DNA of 64,000 nt from Marinifilum sp. N1E240. Its GTDB lineage: Bacteria; Bacteroidota; Bacteroidia; Bacteroidales; Marinifilaceae. Under the pieces are notes generated by a model. That model searched no databases. It worked only from the letters and a program-made list of their open reading frames with translations, and was not told where the DNA came from. Numbering within the stretch: the first letter of the stretch is position 1; the number at the start of each line of letters is the position of its first letter. The position numbers and the translations under genes were made by a program. Positions 46,498 to 56,152 of this stretch are shown here, piece after piece. Location of the stretch: positions 1 to 64,000 of the forward strand of contig NZ_WHKF01000009.1 of assembly GCF_009295825.1 (NCBI RefSeq), in the 5' to 3' direction.

Positions 46498-47805
46498 CTA
46501 TTTTTTTCTCATGAAAATCTGAATAGGTACTCCGGTAAACGACCAGTTTTTTCTAATCTGATTTTCAAGATATCTTTTGTATGGATCTTTAATGTACTGA
46601 GGTAGATTACAGTAGAAGGCAAAAGTTGGAGCTAAAGTAGGTAGCTGTGTTACATACTTAATTTTAATGAACTTTCCTTTTACCGAAGGAGGTGTAAATG
46701 TAGCAATTGCTTCAAGCATTACTCTGTTCAATTCCGAAGTGATAATTTTACGAACACGATTCTCGTATACTTCAAGAGCAGCTTCCAATACATTTAACAA
46801 TCGTTGCTTTTCAGTTGCTGATGTAAATATAATTGGCACATCGTTGAAAGGAGCAATTCGATTACGAATTTGTTCTTCGAAATCTTTCATGGTATTGGTC
46901 TCTTTTTCGATCAAATCCCATTTGTTAACCATGATTACTGCACCTTTACGGTTTTTAATAATCAAATCGAAAATTGCTAAATCTTGAGCTTCAACACCAC
47001 GAGTTGCATCCAGAATCATAACACAAACGTCGGCAGTTTCGATGGTTCTGATCGAACGCATTACCGAGTAAAATTCTAAATTCTCGTTTACTTTTGGTTT
47101 TTTACGAACACCAGCCGTATCCACCAACATAAAATCATGTCCGAATTTTTGGAAACGAGTATGAATAGAATCTCTTGTAGTTCCTGCAACGTCGGTAACG
47201 ATATTTCTTTCAACACCAATTAAAGCATTAACTGTTGATGATTTACCAACATTAGGACGACCTACAAAAGCAATTCTAGGTAAATCTGTATTTTCCTCTT
47301 CTGGCTTCTCTTCGAATGCTTCAACAACAGCATCCAGTAAATCTCCAGTTCCCGATCCGTTAACCGATGAAATTGGGAAAACTACTTCGCCAATACCTAC
47401 CGAGTAAAATTCGTTAGCAGCAAAAATTAATTCACTGTTGTCAGCTTTATTGGCAACTAAGTGAACTTTTTTATCTGTACGGCGAAGAATACGAGCTACG
47501 GCTTCGTCTAAATCTGTAAGTCCATGTTGTACATCCAAAACAAACAGAATAGAATCTGCTTCCTCGATTGCAAGCATTACCTGCTTACGGATTTCTTCAT
47601 CAAATACATCTTCAGAGTTGAAGGAATATCCTCCAGTATCAATTACCGAAAATTCTTGCCCGTTCCAGTCCGCTTTCCCATAATTTCGGTCACGCGTAAC
47701 ACCAGCAGTTTCGTTTACGATAGCTTGTCTTGTTCCTGTTAGTCGGTTAAATAATGTAGATTTTCCAACATTTGGACGACCTACGATTGCAACGATATTG
47801 CTCAT
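46498..47805 (-). CDS. der: Ribosome biogenesis GTPase Der (EngA)
   Basis: A 435-residue protein with two tandem GTPase domains: the first with GRPNVGKST (8-16), DTGG and NKAD; the second with GRPNVGKSS (about 182-190), DTAGVRKK and NKWDL. A C-terminal KH-like domain (about 350-435) ends FMRKK. This is the diagnostic Der architecture, needed for 50S assembly. It lies 52 bp behind era in the same direction, so era-der is probably an operon. Confidence 0.98.
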   Translation of the reverse strand: MSNIVAIVGRPNVGKSTLFNRLTGTRQAIVNETAGVTRDRNYGKADWNGQEFSVIDTGGYSFNSEDVFDEEIRKQVMLAIEEADSILFVLDVQHGLTDLDEAVARILRRTDKKVHLVANKADNSELIFAANEFYSVGIGEVVFPISSVNGSGTGDLLDAVVEAFEEKPEEENTDLPRIAFVGRPNVGKSSTVNALIGVERNIVTDVAGTTRDSIHTRFQKFGHDFMLVDTAGVRKKPKVNENLEFYSVMRSIRTIETADVCVMILDATRGVEAQDLAIFDLIIKNRKGAVIMVNKWDLIEKETNTMKDFEEQIRNRIAPFNDVPIIFTSATEKQRLLNVLEAALEVYENRVRKIITSELNRVMLEAIATFTPPSVKGKFIKIKYVTQLPTLAPTFAFYCNLPQYIKDPYKRYLENQIRKNWSFTGVPIQIFMRKK

Positions 47806-47857
47806 TTTTTATTATCTGTTATCTGTAAACGGTATCAAATGATAGCCGTTAATTTCA

Positions 47858-48739
47858 TTATTGCTGATAGCCGAAGCCTTTCAACTTATTTTCTTTATTT
47901 CTCCAGTCCTTGGCAACTTTCACATACAATTTCAGGAAAACTTTCTTTCCAAAAAATGCTTCCATGTCTTTTCTTGCTTCGGTACCTACTTTTTTAAGCG
48001 CTTTTCCTTGATGACCAATAATAATTCCTTTCTGAGAAGTTCTTTCAACATTAATTACTGCCATAATATTGATAATTTTGGGCTCATCTTTAAATTCTTC
48101 TACTTCAACCTCTACAGCGTAAGGAATTTCTTTTTCGTAATTGGTCAAAACCTTTTCACGAATGATTTCATTTACAAAGAAACGAGAAGGAAGATCAGTC
48201 ATTTCATCCTTAGCAAAGTAAGGAGGTCCTTCCGGTAAAAGCTCTAAAATTCTATCAAATAAATTGGATACATTAAAATTCTCTTTGGCTGACATTGGGA
48301 AAATCTCAGCTTTAGGAAGCTTTTCTTTCCAAACATCCATCATTTCAACCAATTTTTCCTGATTGGTTAAATCGATTTTATTGAGAATTAAAATCACAGG
48401 CTTGTCTGTGTTTTGTACCTTCTTTAAAAAATCCTCATTCTTGTCGATAGTCTCCACTACATCGGTCACATATAATATAATGTCAGCATCTACCAATGCA
48501 GAAGTAGAAAACTTCATCATCGACTCTTGAAGTTTGTAGTTGGGTTTCAATACTCCAGGGGTATCCGAATATACAATCTGAAAATCATCACCATTCACAA
48601 TTCCTTTAATACGATGACGAGTGGTCTGCGATTTCGAAGTGATAATCGAGATGCGTTCGCCAACCAAATTATTCATTAAGGTTGATTTTCCTACGTTCGG
48701 ATTTCCTATGATATTTACAAAACCTGACTTATGAGGCAT
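47858..48739 (-). CDS. era: GTPase Era
   Basis: A 293-residue GTPase with an N-terminal G domain (GNPNVGKST at 12-20, DTPG, NKIDL) and a C-terminal KH domain (about 205-290, GHQGKALKKVGTEARKDME), which binds the 3' end of 16S rRNA during 30S assembly. It is the first gene of an era-der unit, with a TATCTTTG promoter box 33 bp upstream. Confidence 0.97.
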   Translation of the reverse strand: MPHKSGFVNIIGNPNVGKSTLMNNLVGERISIITSKSQTTRHRIKGIVNGDDFQIVYSDTPGVLKPNYKLQESMMKFSTSALVDADIILYVTDVVETIDKNEDFLKKVQNTDKPVILILNKIDLTNQEKLVEMMDVWKEKLPKAEIFPMSAKENFNVSNLFDRILELLPEGPPYFAKDEMTDLPSRFFVNEIIREKVLTNYEKEIPYAVEVEVEEFKDEPKIINIMAVINVERTSQKGIIIGHQGKALKKVGTEARKDMEAFFGKKVFLKLYVKVAKDWRNKENKLKGFGYQQ

Positions 48740-48772
48740 ACTTACTCCAATTTAGTGATTTAAAAATTTTTG

Positions 48773-48780
48773 CAAAGATA
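48773..48780 (-). promoter_or_regulatory. -7 promoter element for era-der
   Basis: On the minus strand it reads TATCTTTG, an exact TAnnTTTG match, 33 bp ahead of the era start codon. No clear -33 TTG was found. Confidence 0.55.
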
Positions 48781-48857
48781 GAATAATTAATATCATTTAC
48801 GAAAATGTGTAAAAATCATTAGTTTAGGGCGACATATTAAATAGCAGTTTTTACTCA

Positions 48858-48888
48858 TTTGTTTTTAAATACTAAAACTTTATATTTG
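48858..48888 (+). promoter_or_regulatory. Promoter of the riboflavin operon
   Basis: TTTG at 48858-48861 and TATATTTG at 48881-48888, 19 bp apart, fit the Bacteroidota -33/-7 promoter very well. Transcription would start near 48893, about 40 bp ahead of the FMN aptamer. Confidence 0.72.
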
Positions 48889-48932
48889 TAGCAGAAACAG
48901 TGCTTAAAAACTCTGTTTCAATATATTTATTG

Positions 48933-49045
48933 TTTCTTCAGGGCAGGGTGAAATTCCCGACCGGCGGTGATAGTCCGCGAATCTGTAACAAGATTGAACT
49001 GGTGTGATTCCAGTACCGACAGTACAGTCTGGATGGGAGAAGAAA
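48933..49045 (+). promoter_or_regulatory. FMN riboswitch (RFN element)
   Basis: The conserved core is complete: GGGCAGGGTGAAATTCCCGA, CCGGCGGTGATAGTCCGCGA, then GAACTGGTGTGATTCCAGTACCGACAGTACAGTCTGGATGGGAGAAGA in successive blocks from 48941 to 49043. P1 is TTTCTTC (48933-48939) with GAAGAAA (49039-49045). It precedes ribD and, with FMN bound, should favour the terminator at 49116. Confidence 0.97.
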
Positions 49046-49115
49046 AACAATTGATCGATTTGATTAATTCATGCCAATGGAAAGATTTTTTTCATTTGGT
49101 GAACCTATAATAAAT

Positions 49116-49156
49116 GCCCTGAATAGTTTAAGAACTGTTCAGGGCTTTTTGTTTTT
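49116..49156 (+). terminator. Riboswitch-controlled terminator
   Basis: A 13-bp stem (49116-49128 with 49133-49145, GCCCTGAATAGTT arm) with loop TAAG and one G-U pair is followed by TTTTTGTTTTT, which runs straight into the ribD start codon at 49157. The left arm GCCCTGAA (49116-49123) can instead pair with TTCAGGGC (48937-48944) in the aptamer, a possible antiterminator. Confidence 0.9.
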
Positions 49157-50275
49157 ATGCAGATGAGTAAAGATTACGATTACATGCAAATGGCTTTCGA
49201 GCTTGCCAAAAAAGGAATTGGACAAGTAAATCCAAACCCTTTGGTAGGTGCTGTCATTGTAAAGAACGATGAGGTAATTGGAGAAGGCTACCATGAATAT
49301 TACGGTGGACCTCATGCTGAAGTGAATGCTTTTCGTTCTTCAAAAGAATCGGTAGAAGGTGCTACAATGTACGTAACATTGGAACCTTGTTCTCATTATG
49401 GCAAAACACCTCCATGTGCCGAAGCAATTGTAAAAAACAAAATAGGTAAGGTTGTGATTGGGATGTTGGATCCAAATCCTTTGGTGGCGGGCAGGGGAGT
49501 TAAGATTTTAGAGGAGAATGGAATTGATGTTGATTTTGGCTATTTGTGTGAAGAATTGACCGAAATGAATCGAGTTTTCTTAAAATATATCCAAACCAGA
49601 TCACCTTATGTAGTGATGAAAACGGCTATGACATTGGATGGGAAAATTGCCAGTAGAACTGGAGATTCTCGCTGGGTGTCGAACGAAAAGTCGAGAGCCA
49701 GAGTGCATGAGTTGAGAAATGAATTGTCTGCAATAATGGTTGGTGTTGATACGGTGATTGCCGATGATCCAATGCTAACTACCAGATTAAAAGATAAAGA
49801 AGGCAGAAATCCAATTCGGATTGTTGTTGATAGTAGTTTGAGAACTCCTTTGAATGCGAAGATTTTAAATTCCAGCAATGAAGCTAAAACAATAATAGTT
49901 GTTACTGATGTTGCTGATTCAGATAAAATTAAAGCAGTAGAAGAGATAGGAAATAAGGTGTTTGTTGTTGATTCTTTAAACGGTCGAGTTGATCTGTCAA
50001 AATTGATGGTGAAATTGGGAGAAGATGGAATTGACGGAATTTTATTGGAAGGTGGAGCTACTCTTAATTACTCAGCCTTGGAAACTGGAATTGTAGACGA
50101 AGTAATTTCTTTTATTGCACCAAAAATTATTGGTGGTGTAGAAGCAAAATCACCAGTAAGTGGTATAGGGATTGAATTGATGAAAAACGCAATTGAGTTG
50201 AATGATATAAAAATTGATCAGTTTGATCAAGATCTGATGTTAACAGGAAAAGTAAAAAAATGTTTACAGGATTAA
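49157..50275 (+). CDS. ribD: Riboflavin biosynthesis protein RibD (deaminase/reductase)
   Basis: A 372-residue bifunctional enzyme. The N-terminal pyrimidine deaminase domain has the zinc site HAEVNAF (about 52-58) and PCSHYGKTPPCAEAIV (about 77-92); the C-terminal reductase domain (about 150-365) has MKTAMTLDGKIASRTGDSRW and the EGGATLN block. It carries out the second and third steps from the GTP branch. ATG at 49163 is an alternative start. It overlaps ribE by 16 bp. Confidence 0.96.
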   Translation: MQMSKDYDYMQMAFELAKKGIGQVNPNPLVGAVIVKNDEVIGEGYHEYYGGPHAEVNAFRSSKESVEGATMYVTLEPCSHYGKTPPCAEAIVKNKIGKVVIGMLDPNPLVAGRGVKILEENGIDVDFGYLCEELTEMNRVFLKYIQTRSPYVVMKTAMTLDGKIASRTGDSRWVSNEKSRARVHELRNELSAIMVGVDTVIADDPMLTTRLKDKEGRNPIRIVVDSSLRTPLNAKILNSSNEAKTIIVVTDVADSDKIKAVEEIGNKVFVVDSLNGRVDLSKLMVKLGEDGIDGILLEGGATLNYSALETGIVDEVISFIAPKIIGGVEAKSPVSGIGIELMKNAIELNDIKIDQFDQDLMLTGKVKKCLQD

Positions 50276-50916
50276 TTGAAGAAATAGGAAGTATTAAGTC
50301 CATACAAAAAGGTGGAAAAGCGATACGATTAAGTATTTCGGCTCATGAAATTATGGATGACGTGAAACTTGGCGACAGTATTGCAACAAATGGGATTTGT
50401 TTAACTGTTGTGAGTTTCGATTCTAAAGGCTTTTCGGCAGATGTAATGCCAGAAACAATGAGTAGAACCAATTTTGGATTGCTTGCTGCAGGTAGCAGAG
50501 TGAATTTAGAAAGAGCTGTTCGTGTAGGTGATCGTTTAGGTGGTCATATGGTTAGCGGACATGTTGATGGATTGGGCGAAGTTGTAGGAAAAGAGCAAGA
50601 CGATAATGCCATTTGGGTAAGTATTGCAGCCCCGAAAAATATATTGAAATATGTAATCGAAAAAGGATCGATTGCTATTGATGGTATCAGCTTGACTGTG
50701 GCATATGTGGATGAGAAAATCTTTAAAGTTTCGATAATTCCACTGACTCAAGAGGATACTACATTAACATCGAAAAAGCCAGGCGAAAAGGTGAATTTAG
50801 AATGTGATATGACAGCAAAATATATTGAGAAATTCATGTTTCACAGAGATGATGAAACAACAGATAAGCAATCGAATATTTCGATGGATTTTTTGAAAGA
50901 GAACGGATTTGCATAA
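50260..50916 (+). CDS. ribE: Riboflavin synthase alpha subunit
   Basis: A 218-residue protein with two lumazine-binding barrel repeats: MFTGLIEEIG at the start with NGICLTV, and the second with MVSGHVDGLGEV and IDGISLTVAYV. It dismutates two 6,7-dimethyl-8-ribityllumazines to riboflavin. The overlap with ribD suggests coupled translation. The final 15-20 residues extend beyond the usual end. Confidence 0.96.
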   Translation: MFTGLIEEIGSIKSIQKGGKAIRLSISAHEIMDDVKLGDSIATNGICLTVVSFDSKGFSADVMPETMSRTNFGLLAAGSRVNLERAVRVGDRLGGHMVSGHVDGLGEVVGKEQDDNAIWVSIAAPKNILKYVIEKGSIAIDGISLTVAYVDEKIFKVSIIPLTQEDTTLTSKKPGEKVNLECDMTAKYIEKFMFHRDDETTDKQSNISMDFLKENGFA

Positions 50917-50943
50917 TTGAAAACAAACAACAATACATAAACT

Positions 50944-52191
50944 ATGAATTTTCATACTATTGAAGAAGCGATTGAAGACATCAGACAAGGGAAGATGATT
51001 GTAGTGGTGGATGATGAAGATCGTGAAAATGAAGGTGATTTGTTAATGGCTGCCGAAAAGGTTACTCCGGAGGCAATCAATTTTATGGCTCGTCAAGCAG
51101 GTGGATTAATTTGTATGCCAATTGTAAAAGAGAGGTTAGATGAATTAGATATCGACATGATGGTGTACAATAATACGGATGCAAAGCAAACTGCTTTCAC
51201 CGTTAGTATTGATGCAGCGGATTGTACTACTGGAATTTCTGCTCATGAACGTGCTCATACCATTTTAAAAGTTTTCGATAAGGAAGCAAAGCCTGAAGAT
51301 TTTACTCGTCCGGGACATATTTTTCCTCTAGTAGCTCGTAAAAATGGAGTATTGGTTCGCGCTGGTCATACTGAAGCTGCAGTGGATTTGGCTCGTATGG
51401 CTGGTTTGTATCCTGCTGGAGTGATTTGCGAAATCATGAATGAAGATGGCTCAATGGCTCGTGTTCCTCAATTAAAGGAATATATTGCCAAGCATGATCT
51501 GAAGATGATTACAATTGCTGATTTGATTGAGTATCGTCGCCAGACTGAAAGCATGATTGAAAAAGTAACTGAGACAGACATGCCTACCAAGCATGGAGAT
51601 TTTAGAGCTCATGGTTATATCAATAAAATAACTGGAGAACATCATGTTGCTTTGGTAAAAGGTGATGTGAATACTGATGAATCAGTTTTAACACGTGTTC
51701 ATTCTGAATGTTTAACGGGAGATGCTTTTGGATCATTAAGATGTGATTGTGGTGACCAATTGCAGGAAGCAATGAAAAGAATTAATGATGCCGGAAGTGG
51801 TGTTTTATTATATATGCGACAAGAAGGACGTGGTATTGGTTTAATTAATAAACTTCGTGCTTATCAACTGCAGGATATGGGAATGGATACTGTAGAAGCA
51901 AATTTAGCCTTAGGCTTTAAAGCTGACTTGCGTGATTATGGTATTGGTGCCGCTATTCTTGCTGATTTGGGAGTAAAGAATTTGAAGTTGATGACTAATA
52001 ATCCTCTTAAAGTTGCCGGTTTAAAAGGATATGGAATCAAGATTGTAGATCGTGAAGAAATAGAAATGTCGCATCACGAGAAAAACGAGTTTTACATGAT
52101 GACCAAAATGAAAAAAATGGGTCATATGTTGCATCAGGATGTGAAGTGGAATCTTCAGAATGATGACAAGAAAGTAAAAAGAGTGAAATAA
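50944..52191 (+). CDS. ribBA: RibBA: DHBP synthase / GTP cyclohydrolase II
   Basis: A 415-residue fusion. The N-terminal DHBP synthase domain shows [11 protein letters not shown] (about 21-31) and RPGHIFPL; the C-terminal GTP cyclohydrolase II domain (about 210-400) shows the zinc cysteines in [20 protein letters not shown] and RQEGRGIGL. Both first steps of the pathway are therefore covered by one gene. It lies 27 bp behind ribE. Confidence 0.96.
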   Translation: MNFHTIEEAIEDIRQGKMIVVVDDEDRENEGDLLMAAEKVTPEAINFMARQAGGLICMPIVKERLDELDIDMMVYNNTDAKQTAFTVSIDAADCTTGISAHERAHTILKVFDKEAKPEDFTRPGHIFPLVARKNGVLVRAGHTEAAVDLARMAGLYPAGVICEIMNEDGSMARVPQLKEYIAKHDLKMITIADLIEYRRQTESMIEKVTETDMPTKHGDFRAHGYINKITGEHHVALVKGDVNTDESVLTRVHSECLTGDAFGSLRCDCGDQLQEAMKRINDAGSGVLLYMRQEGRGIGLINKLRAYQLQDMGMDTVEANLALGFKADLRDYGIGAAILADLGVKNLKLMTNNPLKVAGLKGYGIKIVDREEIEMSHHEKNEFYMMTKMKKMGHMLHQDVKWNLQNDDKKVKRVK

Positions 52192-52224
52192 TTTGAATAA
52201 AATAACAGTAAAACAAGATATAAG

Positions 52225-52686
52225 ATGAATACTATTGAAGGTAAATTAATCGCTGAAGGCTTAAAATTTGGAATCGTAGCTGGTCGTTTTAATGAGTTTA
52301 TTGGAAGTAAATTATTAGGTGGTGCATTAGATGCTATTAACCGTCACGGAGCATCGGAAGATGATGTTGATGTTGCATGGGTTCCAGGTGCATTCGAAAT
52401 TCCATTGGTTGCTAAAAAAATGGTAAAAAGTGGAAAGTACGATGCAGTAATCTGTTTAGGAGCTGTAATCAAAGGTTCTACTCCTCACTTCGACTATGTT
52501 TCAAGCGAGGTTACTAAAGGTGTTGCCAGTGTATCATTGGATACTGAAGTACCAGTTATTTTTGGTGTTTTAACCACTGATTCTATCGAACAAGCTATTG
52601 AGCGTGCAGGAACAAAAGCAGGTAACAAAGGATTCGAAGCAGCAGTTTCAGCTATCGAAATGGCTAATTTATTAAAGCAATTTTAA
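52225..52686 (+). CDS. ribH: 6,7-dimethyl-8-ribityllumazine synthase
   Basis: A 153-residue lumazine synthase. [45 protein letters not shown] and the [13 protein letters not shown] block, with the catalytic His in the TPHFDYV segment, are visible. It joins DHBP with the ribitylaminouracil to give the substrate of RibE. It is the last gene of the operon, followed by a strong terminator. Confidence 0.97.
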   Translation: MNTIEGKLIAEGLKFGIVAGRFNEFIGSKLLGGALDAINRHGASEDDVDVAWVPGAFEIPLVAKKMVKSGKYDAVICLGAVIKGSTPHFDYVSSEVTKGVASVSLDTEVPVIFGVLTTDSIEQAIERAGTKAGNKGFEAAVSAIEMANLLKQF

Positions 52687-52710
52687 TCTGGATAAGCGGA
52701 TTTTGAGATA

Positions 52711-52745
52711 AAAAAAACCGATGATTTTACTCATCGGTTTTTTTT
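52711..52745. terminator. Bidirectional terminator between ribH and the pseudouridine synthase gene
   Basis: AAAAAACCGATGA pairs with TCATCGGTTTTTT across a TTTTAC loop. A and T runs on both sides allow it to stop both convergent transcripts. Confidence 0.92.
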
Positions 52746-52748
52746 GCT

Positions 52749-54119
52749 TTAGAAGTTTTTCAACATCCTAACTTCTTCTTCTGAAAGGAATCTCCATTTT
52801 CCTCTTGGTATATTTTTTTTCGTAATTCCTGCAAAAAACACTCGGTCCAGTTTTTCTACTTCATAACCTAAATGTTCGAAAATACGACGAACAATTCTGT
52901 TTCTTCCAGAATGAATTTCGATTCCAACTTGAGTTTTGTCTTTTTGATCAGCAAAGCTAATTGCATCAGCTTTAATTTCACCATCTTCAAGCTCTAAACC
53001 TTTTGAAACCATATCTAATTCTTCCTGAGTAATTTCACGATCAAGGAATACATGATAGATTTTTTTCTTGTTGTAACTTGGGTGAGTTAAACGCTTGGTT
53101 AAATCCCCATCATTGGTGAAAAGCAAAACGCCAGTTGTCATTCGGTCCAATCTTCCAACCGGATAAACTCTTTCGTCGCAAGCATTTTTGATTAAATCGA
53201 TAACAGTTTTACGTCCCATTGGATCATCCAATGTGGTCACAAAATCTTTTGGCTTGTTTAAAACGATGTATACTTTAGCTTCTGGCTGAAGCAGTATTCC
53301 ATCCATGCAAACCTTGTCCTTCAGATTAACCTTAGTTCCAACTTCAGTAACAATATTACCGTTCACTGTTACTCTTCCATCAGCAATTCTAATGTCAGCT
53401 TCTCTTCTCGAGCAAGCACCAGTATTGGAAATGTATTTGTTCAAACGTAAAATACCATCAACAGGACCCATCATTTTGGCATGTGCAAGTTGTTTCTTCT
53501 TGCTGTAATGCTTTTTTTGAAGAACATCCTTCTTTGGCTTATTTTTAAATCTGTTTGCTCTTTTTTCTTCTAGCTCTTTTTCCGATATCTCATCCAATTC
53601 TCTCTTATTATCTGAGAATTTCCCTCGTCCTCTTTCATCTCTACGGTTTCTTGGATTCCAATCTCTCTTAGATCTTCTTGAATCTCTTGAAAAATCATCC
53701 TGCGAAGAATCTGAAAATGGTTTTCTATCTCCATCTTCCATGCGGAAATTTTTGTCAAATTTTCTTTTGCCTTTGAAAGAGCGCTCACCATCCTCATTGT
53801 TTCTTCTATAGTTCGAATCACGCCCTCTTTCGAATCTAGGTTTCGATTCATCTCTATTCGATCTTCTAGAATCTCTTGAAAAATTATCTTCCGAAGAATC
53901 TGAAAATGGTTTTCTATCTCCTTCTTTCTTGCGGTAGTCTTTGTCGAATTTTCTTTTGCCTCTAAAAATTCGATCTCCATCTTCTTTGCCTCTCCTGGAA
54001 TCTGAACCATTCTCTCTTTCAAACCTAGGTTTCGACTCTTCAGAGTTTCTATTACTGTATCTTTTTGATCCAAATGAAGATCTCTCTCTACTTGGTTTAC
54101 CTTTTCTATTATCTTCCAT
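52749..54119 (-). CDS. rRNA pseudouridine synthase (RluB/RsuA type) with a charged repeat N terminus
   Basis: A 456-residue protein. Residues about 224-270 form an S4 RNA-binding domain (RLNKYISNTGACSRREADI), and 280-450 the RsuA/RluB catalytic domain with D325 in PVGRLDRMTTGV. It isomerises a uridine in rRNA (23S, if RluB-like). The first about 215 residues are a low-complexity Arg/Asp/Ser/Lys tail with two 63-residue repeats (28-90 and 91-153). ATG at 54119 is preferred to a TTG at 54137. It is convergent with ribH. Confidence 0.9.
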   Translation of the reverse strand: MEDNRKGKPSRERSSFGSKRYSNRNSEESKPRFERENGSDSRRGKEDGDRIFRGKRKFDKDYRKKEGDRKPFSDSSEDNFSRDSRRSNRDESKPRFERGRDSNYRRNNEDGERSFKGKRKFDKNFRMEDGDRKPFSDSSQDDFSRDSRRSKRDWNPRNRRDERGRGKFSDNKRELDEISEKELEEKRANRFKNKPKKDVLQKKHYSKKKQLAHAKMMGPVDGILRLNKYISNTGACSRREADIRIADGRVTVNGNIVTEVGTKVNLKDKVCMDGILLQPEAKVYIVLNKPKDFVTTLDDPMGRKTVIDLIKNACDERVYPVGRLDRMTTGVLLFTNDGDLTKRLTHPSYNKKKIYHVFLDREITQEELDMVSKGLELEDGEIKADAISFADQKDKTQVGIEIHSGRNRIVRRIFEHLGYEVEKLDRVFFAGITKKNIPRGKWRFLSEEEVRMLKNF

Positions 54120-54150
54120 TTCTGAATAAATGATCAATGTTCTGAACCTG

Positions 54151-54158
54151 CAAAGGTA
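54151..54158 (-). promoter_or_regulatory. -7 promoter element for the pseudouridine synthase
   Basis: On the minus strand this reads TACCTTTG, an exact TAnnTTTG match, 32 bp ahead of the chosen ATG at 54119. Confidence 0.5.
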
Positions 54159-54325
54159 TTAATAATCAAAGAATATATTAATTGTGTAGATAATAAATTT
54201 AAATTAAAAGGAGTGATGCATGAATTTGTTTTACTAATTTTGGATTTCAAAAGTTAAACAGTCTTACAAAGCTGTTATTATTTTGATCTTAAATTGATCT
54301 GTGAACATTAAACGAAACATATAAA

Positions 54326-55714
54326 ATGACATTAATTAAATCAATTTCGGGAATCCGAGGTACTATTGGAGGTCAAGTTGGAGATGGCTTGAGTCCTCTT
54401 GATGTGGTGAAATTTTCAGCAGCTTATGGAACATGGGCTATACGTAGACATAATGGAACTAAAATAAAAGTGGTTGTTGGTCGTGATGCTCGTATTTCAG
54501 GCGAAATGGTTGACAAATTAGTTGTTGGAACATTAATGGGGCTTGGTATTGATGTAATTGAAATTGGATTGGCATCTACACCTACTACAGAATTGGCAGT
54601 AACGGAAGAAAATGCTCATGGAGGTATTATTCTTACAGCAAGTCATAACCCAAAACAATGGAATGCGCTTAAATTATTGAACGAAAAGGGTGAATTCTTG
54701 AATGATGATGATGGAAAATTAGTTCTTTCTATTGCAGATAGAGAAGATTTTCAATTTGCCGAAGTAGATGATTTAGGAAAAGTAACTTATGTTGATGATT
54801 ACAATCAAAAGCACATTGATCATGTAATGTCATTGGATTTGGTAGATGTTGAGGCAATAAAGAAAGCTAATTTTTCTGTTGCTATTGATGCGGTAAATTC
54901 GGTTGGTGGAATTGCAATTCCTCAATTGTTAAAAGCATTAGGTGTGCAAAATGTTGTAGAATTGTACTGTGAGCCAAATGGACAATTCCCTCATAATCCG
55001 GAACCACTTCCTGAGAATTTGACTGAAATTGCGAATGTAATGAAGCAAGGAAAAGCTGATTTAGGTTTTGTGGTGGATCCTGATGTAGATCGATTGGCAA
55101 TTGTGAATGAAGATGGAAGCATGTTTGGTGAAGAGTATACTTTGGTAGCTTGTGCGGATTACGTGTTGGCTAATACTCCTGGAAATACGGTATCAAACCT
55201 TTCTTCAACCAGAGCTCTTCGCGATGTAACCGAGAAACACAATGGAAGCTACGAAGCATCAGCAGTAGGTGAGGTAAATGTGGTGACTAAGATGAAAGCT
55301 AGCAATGCTATTATTGGTGGTGAAGGTAACGGTGGTATTATTTATCCAGAGAGTCATTATGGTAGAGATGCATTGGTTGGTGTAGCTTTATTTTTAACTC
55401 ACTTGGCAAAAACTGGTAAAAAAGCATCTGAGCTGAGAGCGAGCTATCCAAACTATTTTATTTCTAAAAATAAGATACAATTAACACCGGAAATTGATGT
55501 TGATGCTGTTTTGGTAGCTATGAAAGAAAAATATCAACATGAAAATGTAAACGATATTGATGGTGTAAAAATTGATTTTGCCAATGAATGGGTTCATTTG
55601 AGAAAATCTAATACCGAACCAATCATTCGTATTTATTCGGAGAGTGAAAATGAAAAAACAGCTAATGAATTAGCTGAAAAAATCATTTCAGAGATAAAAG
55701 AAATAATAAAATAG
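54326..55714 (+). CDS. glmM: Phosphoglucosamine mutase
   Basis: A 462-residue alpha-D-phosphohexomutase. It opens with KSISGIRGTIGG, has the catalytic Ser106 in LTASHNPKQWNA, the metal loop DPDVDRLA and the sugar-binding EGNGGIIYP, and ends with a phosphate-binding RKSNTEPIIRIYSES. It probably converts glucosamine-6-P to glucosamine-1-P for UDP-GlcNAc synthesis; a phosphomannomutase role is possible. A strong terminator follows. Confidence 0.9.
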   Translation: MTLIKSISGIRGTIGGQVGDGLSPLDVVKFSAAYGTWAIRRHNGTKIKVVVGRDARISGEMVDKLVVGTLMGLGIDVIEIGLASTPTTELAVTEENAHGGIILTASHNPKQWNALKLLNEKGEFLNDDDGKLVLSIADREDFQFAEVDDLGKVTYVDDYNQKHIDHVMSLDLVDVEAIKKANFSVAIDAVNSVGGIAIPQLLKALGVQNVVELYCEPNGQFPHNPEPLPENLTEIANVMKQGKADLGFVVDPDVDRLAIVNEDGSMFGEEYTLVACADYVLANTPGNTVSNLSSTRALRDVTEKHNGSYEASAVGEVNVVTKMKASNAIIGGEGNGGIIYPESHYGRDALVGVALFLTHLAKTGKKASELRASYPNYFISKNKIQLTPEIDVDAVLVAMKEKYQHENVNDIDGVKIDFANEWVHLRKSNTEPIIRIYSESENEKTANELAEKIISEIKEIIK

Positions 55715-55735
55715 ATCTTTAGAGATTTTGTTATG

Positions 55736-55774
55736 AAAAGTGTAGCCGGTTTTCCGGCTACACTTTTTTTCTTT
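55736..55774 (+). terminator. Terminator behind glmM
   Basis: A perfect 14-bp stem (55736-55749 with 55754-55767; arm AAAAGTGTAGCCGG) with a TTTT loop and a T run. Confidence 0.93.
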
Positions 55775-56152
55775 ATAAAAGAAAAATTTCCGTAATCGTT
55801 TGCGTTTTATTCAGCCTGCACTTTAAGCGGTGAAAAATCTTTTTTTCACCTCAGTTTTCCTTCTCTATTTTTAATGGAATTTTGCACCAAACCAAGGCGT
55901 GTATTAACAGACCCGAATATCGTTTATTGCATGAAAGTCTTGTATGGGTGTTTTTACCCAATTTTCAAATCTCTAAATATATCAGAAAGTAGATGTTTAT
56001 TTTCAATTTTTTATATATTTAAGGAATACTGTTGAAAAGCAGGTCTTTTTCTAAATTATAATTCGGCAATCTGTCTATATTTGTCGGTGTAATAAAGAAA
56101 AAATTCCTCATTAAGAAACGAATATAATTATATAATCAAAGATTAAAGCCTT
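55775..56152. other. Intergenic region before mdh
   Basis: A 378-bp stretch without a gene. It holds a small A/T hairpin (GGTGAAAAA at 55829-55837 with TTTTTCACC at 55842-55850) and the TATATTTG promoter box of mdh near its end. Nothing else was recognised. Confidence 0.6.
56076..56083 (+). promoter_or_regulatory. -7 promoter element for mdh
   Basis: TATATTTG, an exact TAnnTTTG match, lies 69 bp ahead of the mdh ATG. No well-placed -33 TTG was found. Confidence 0.5.
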
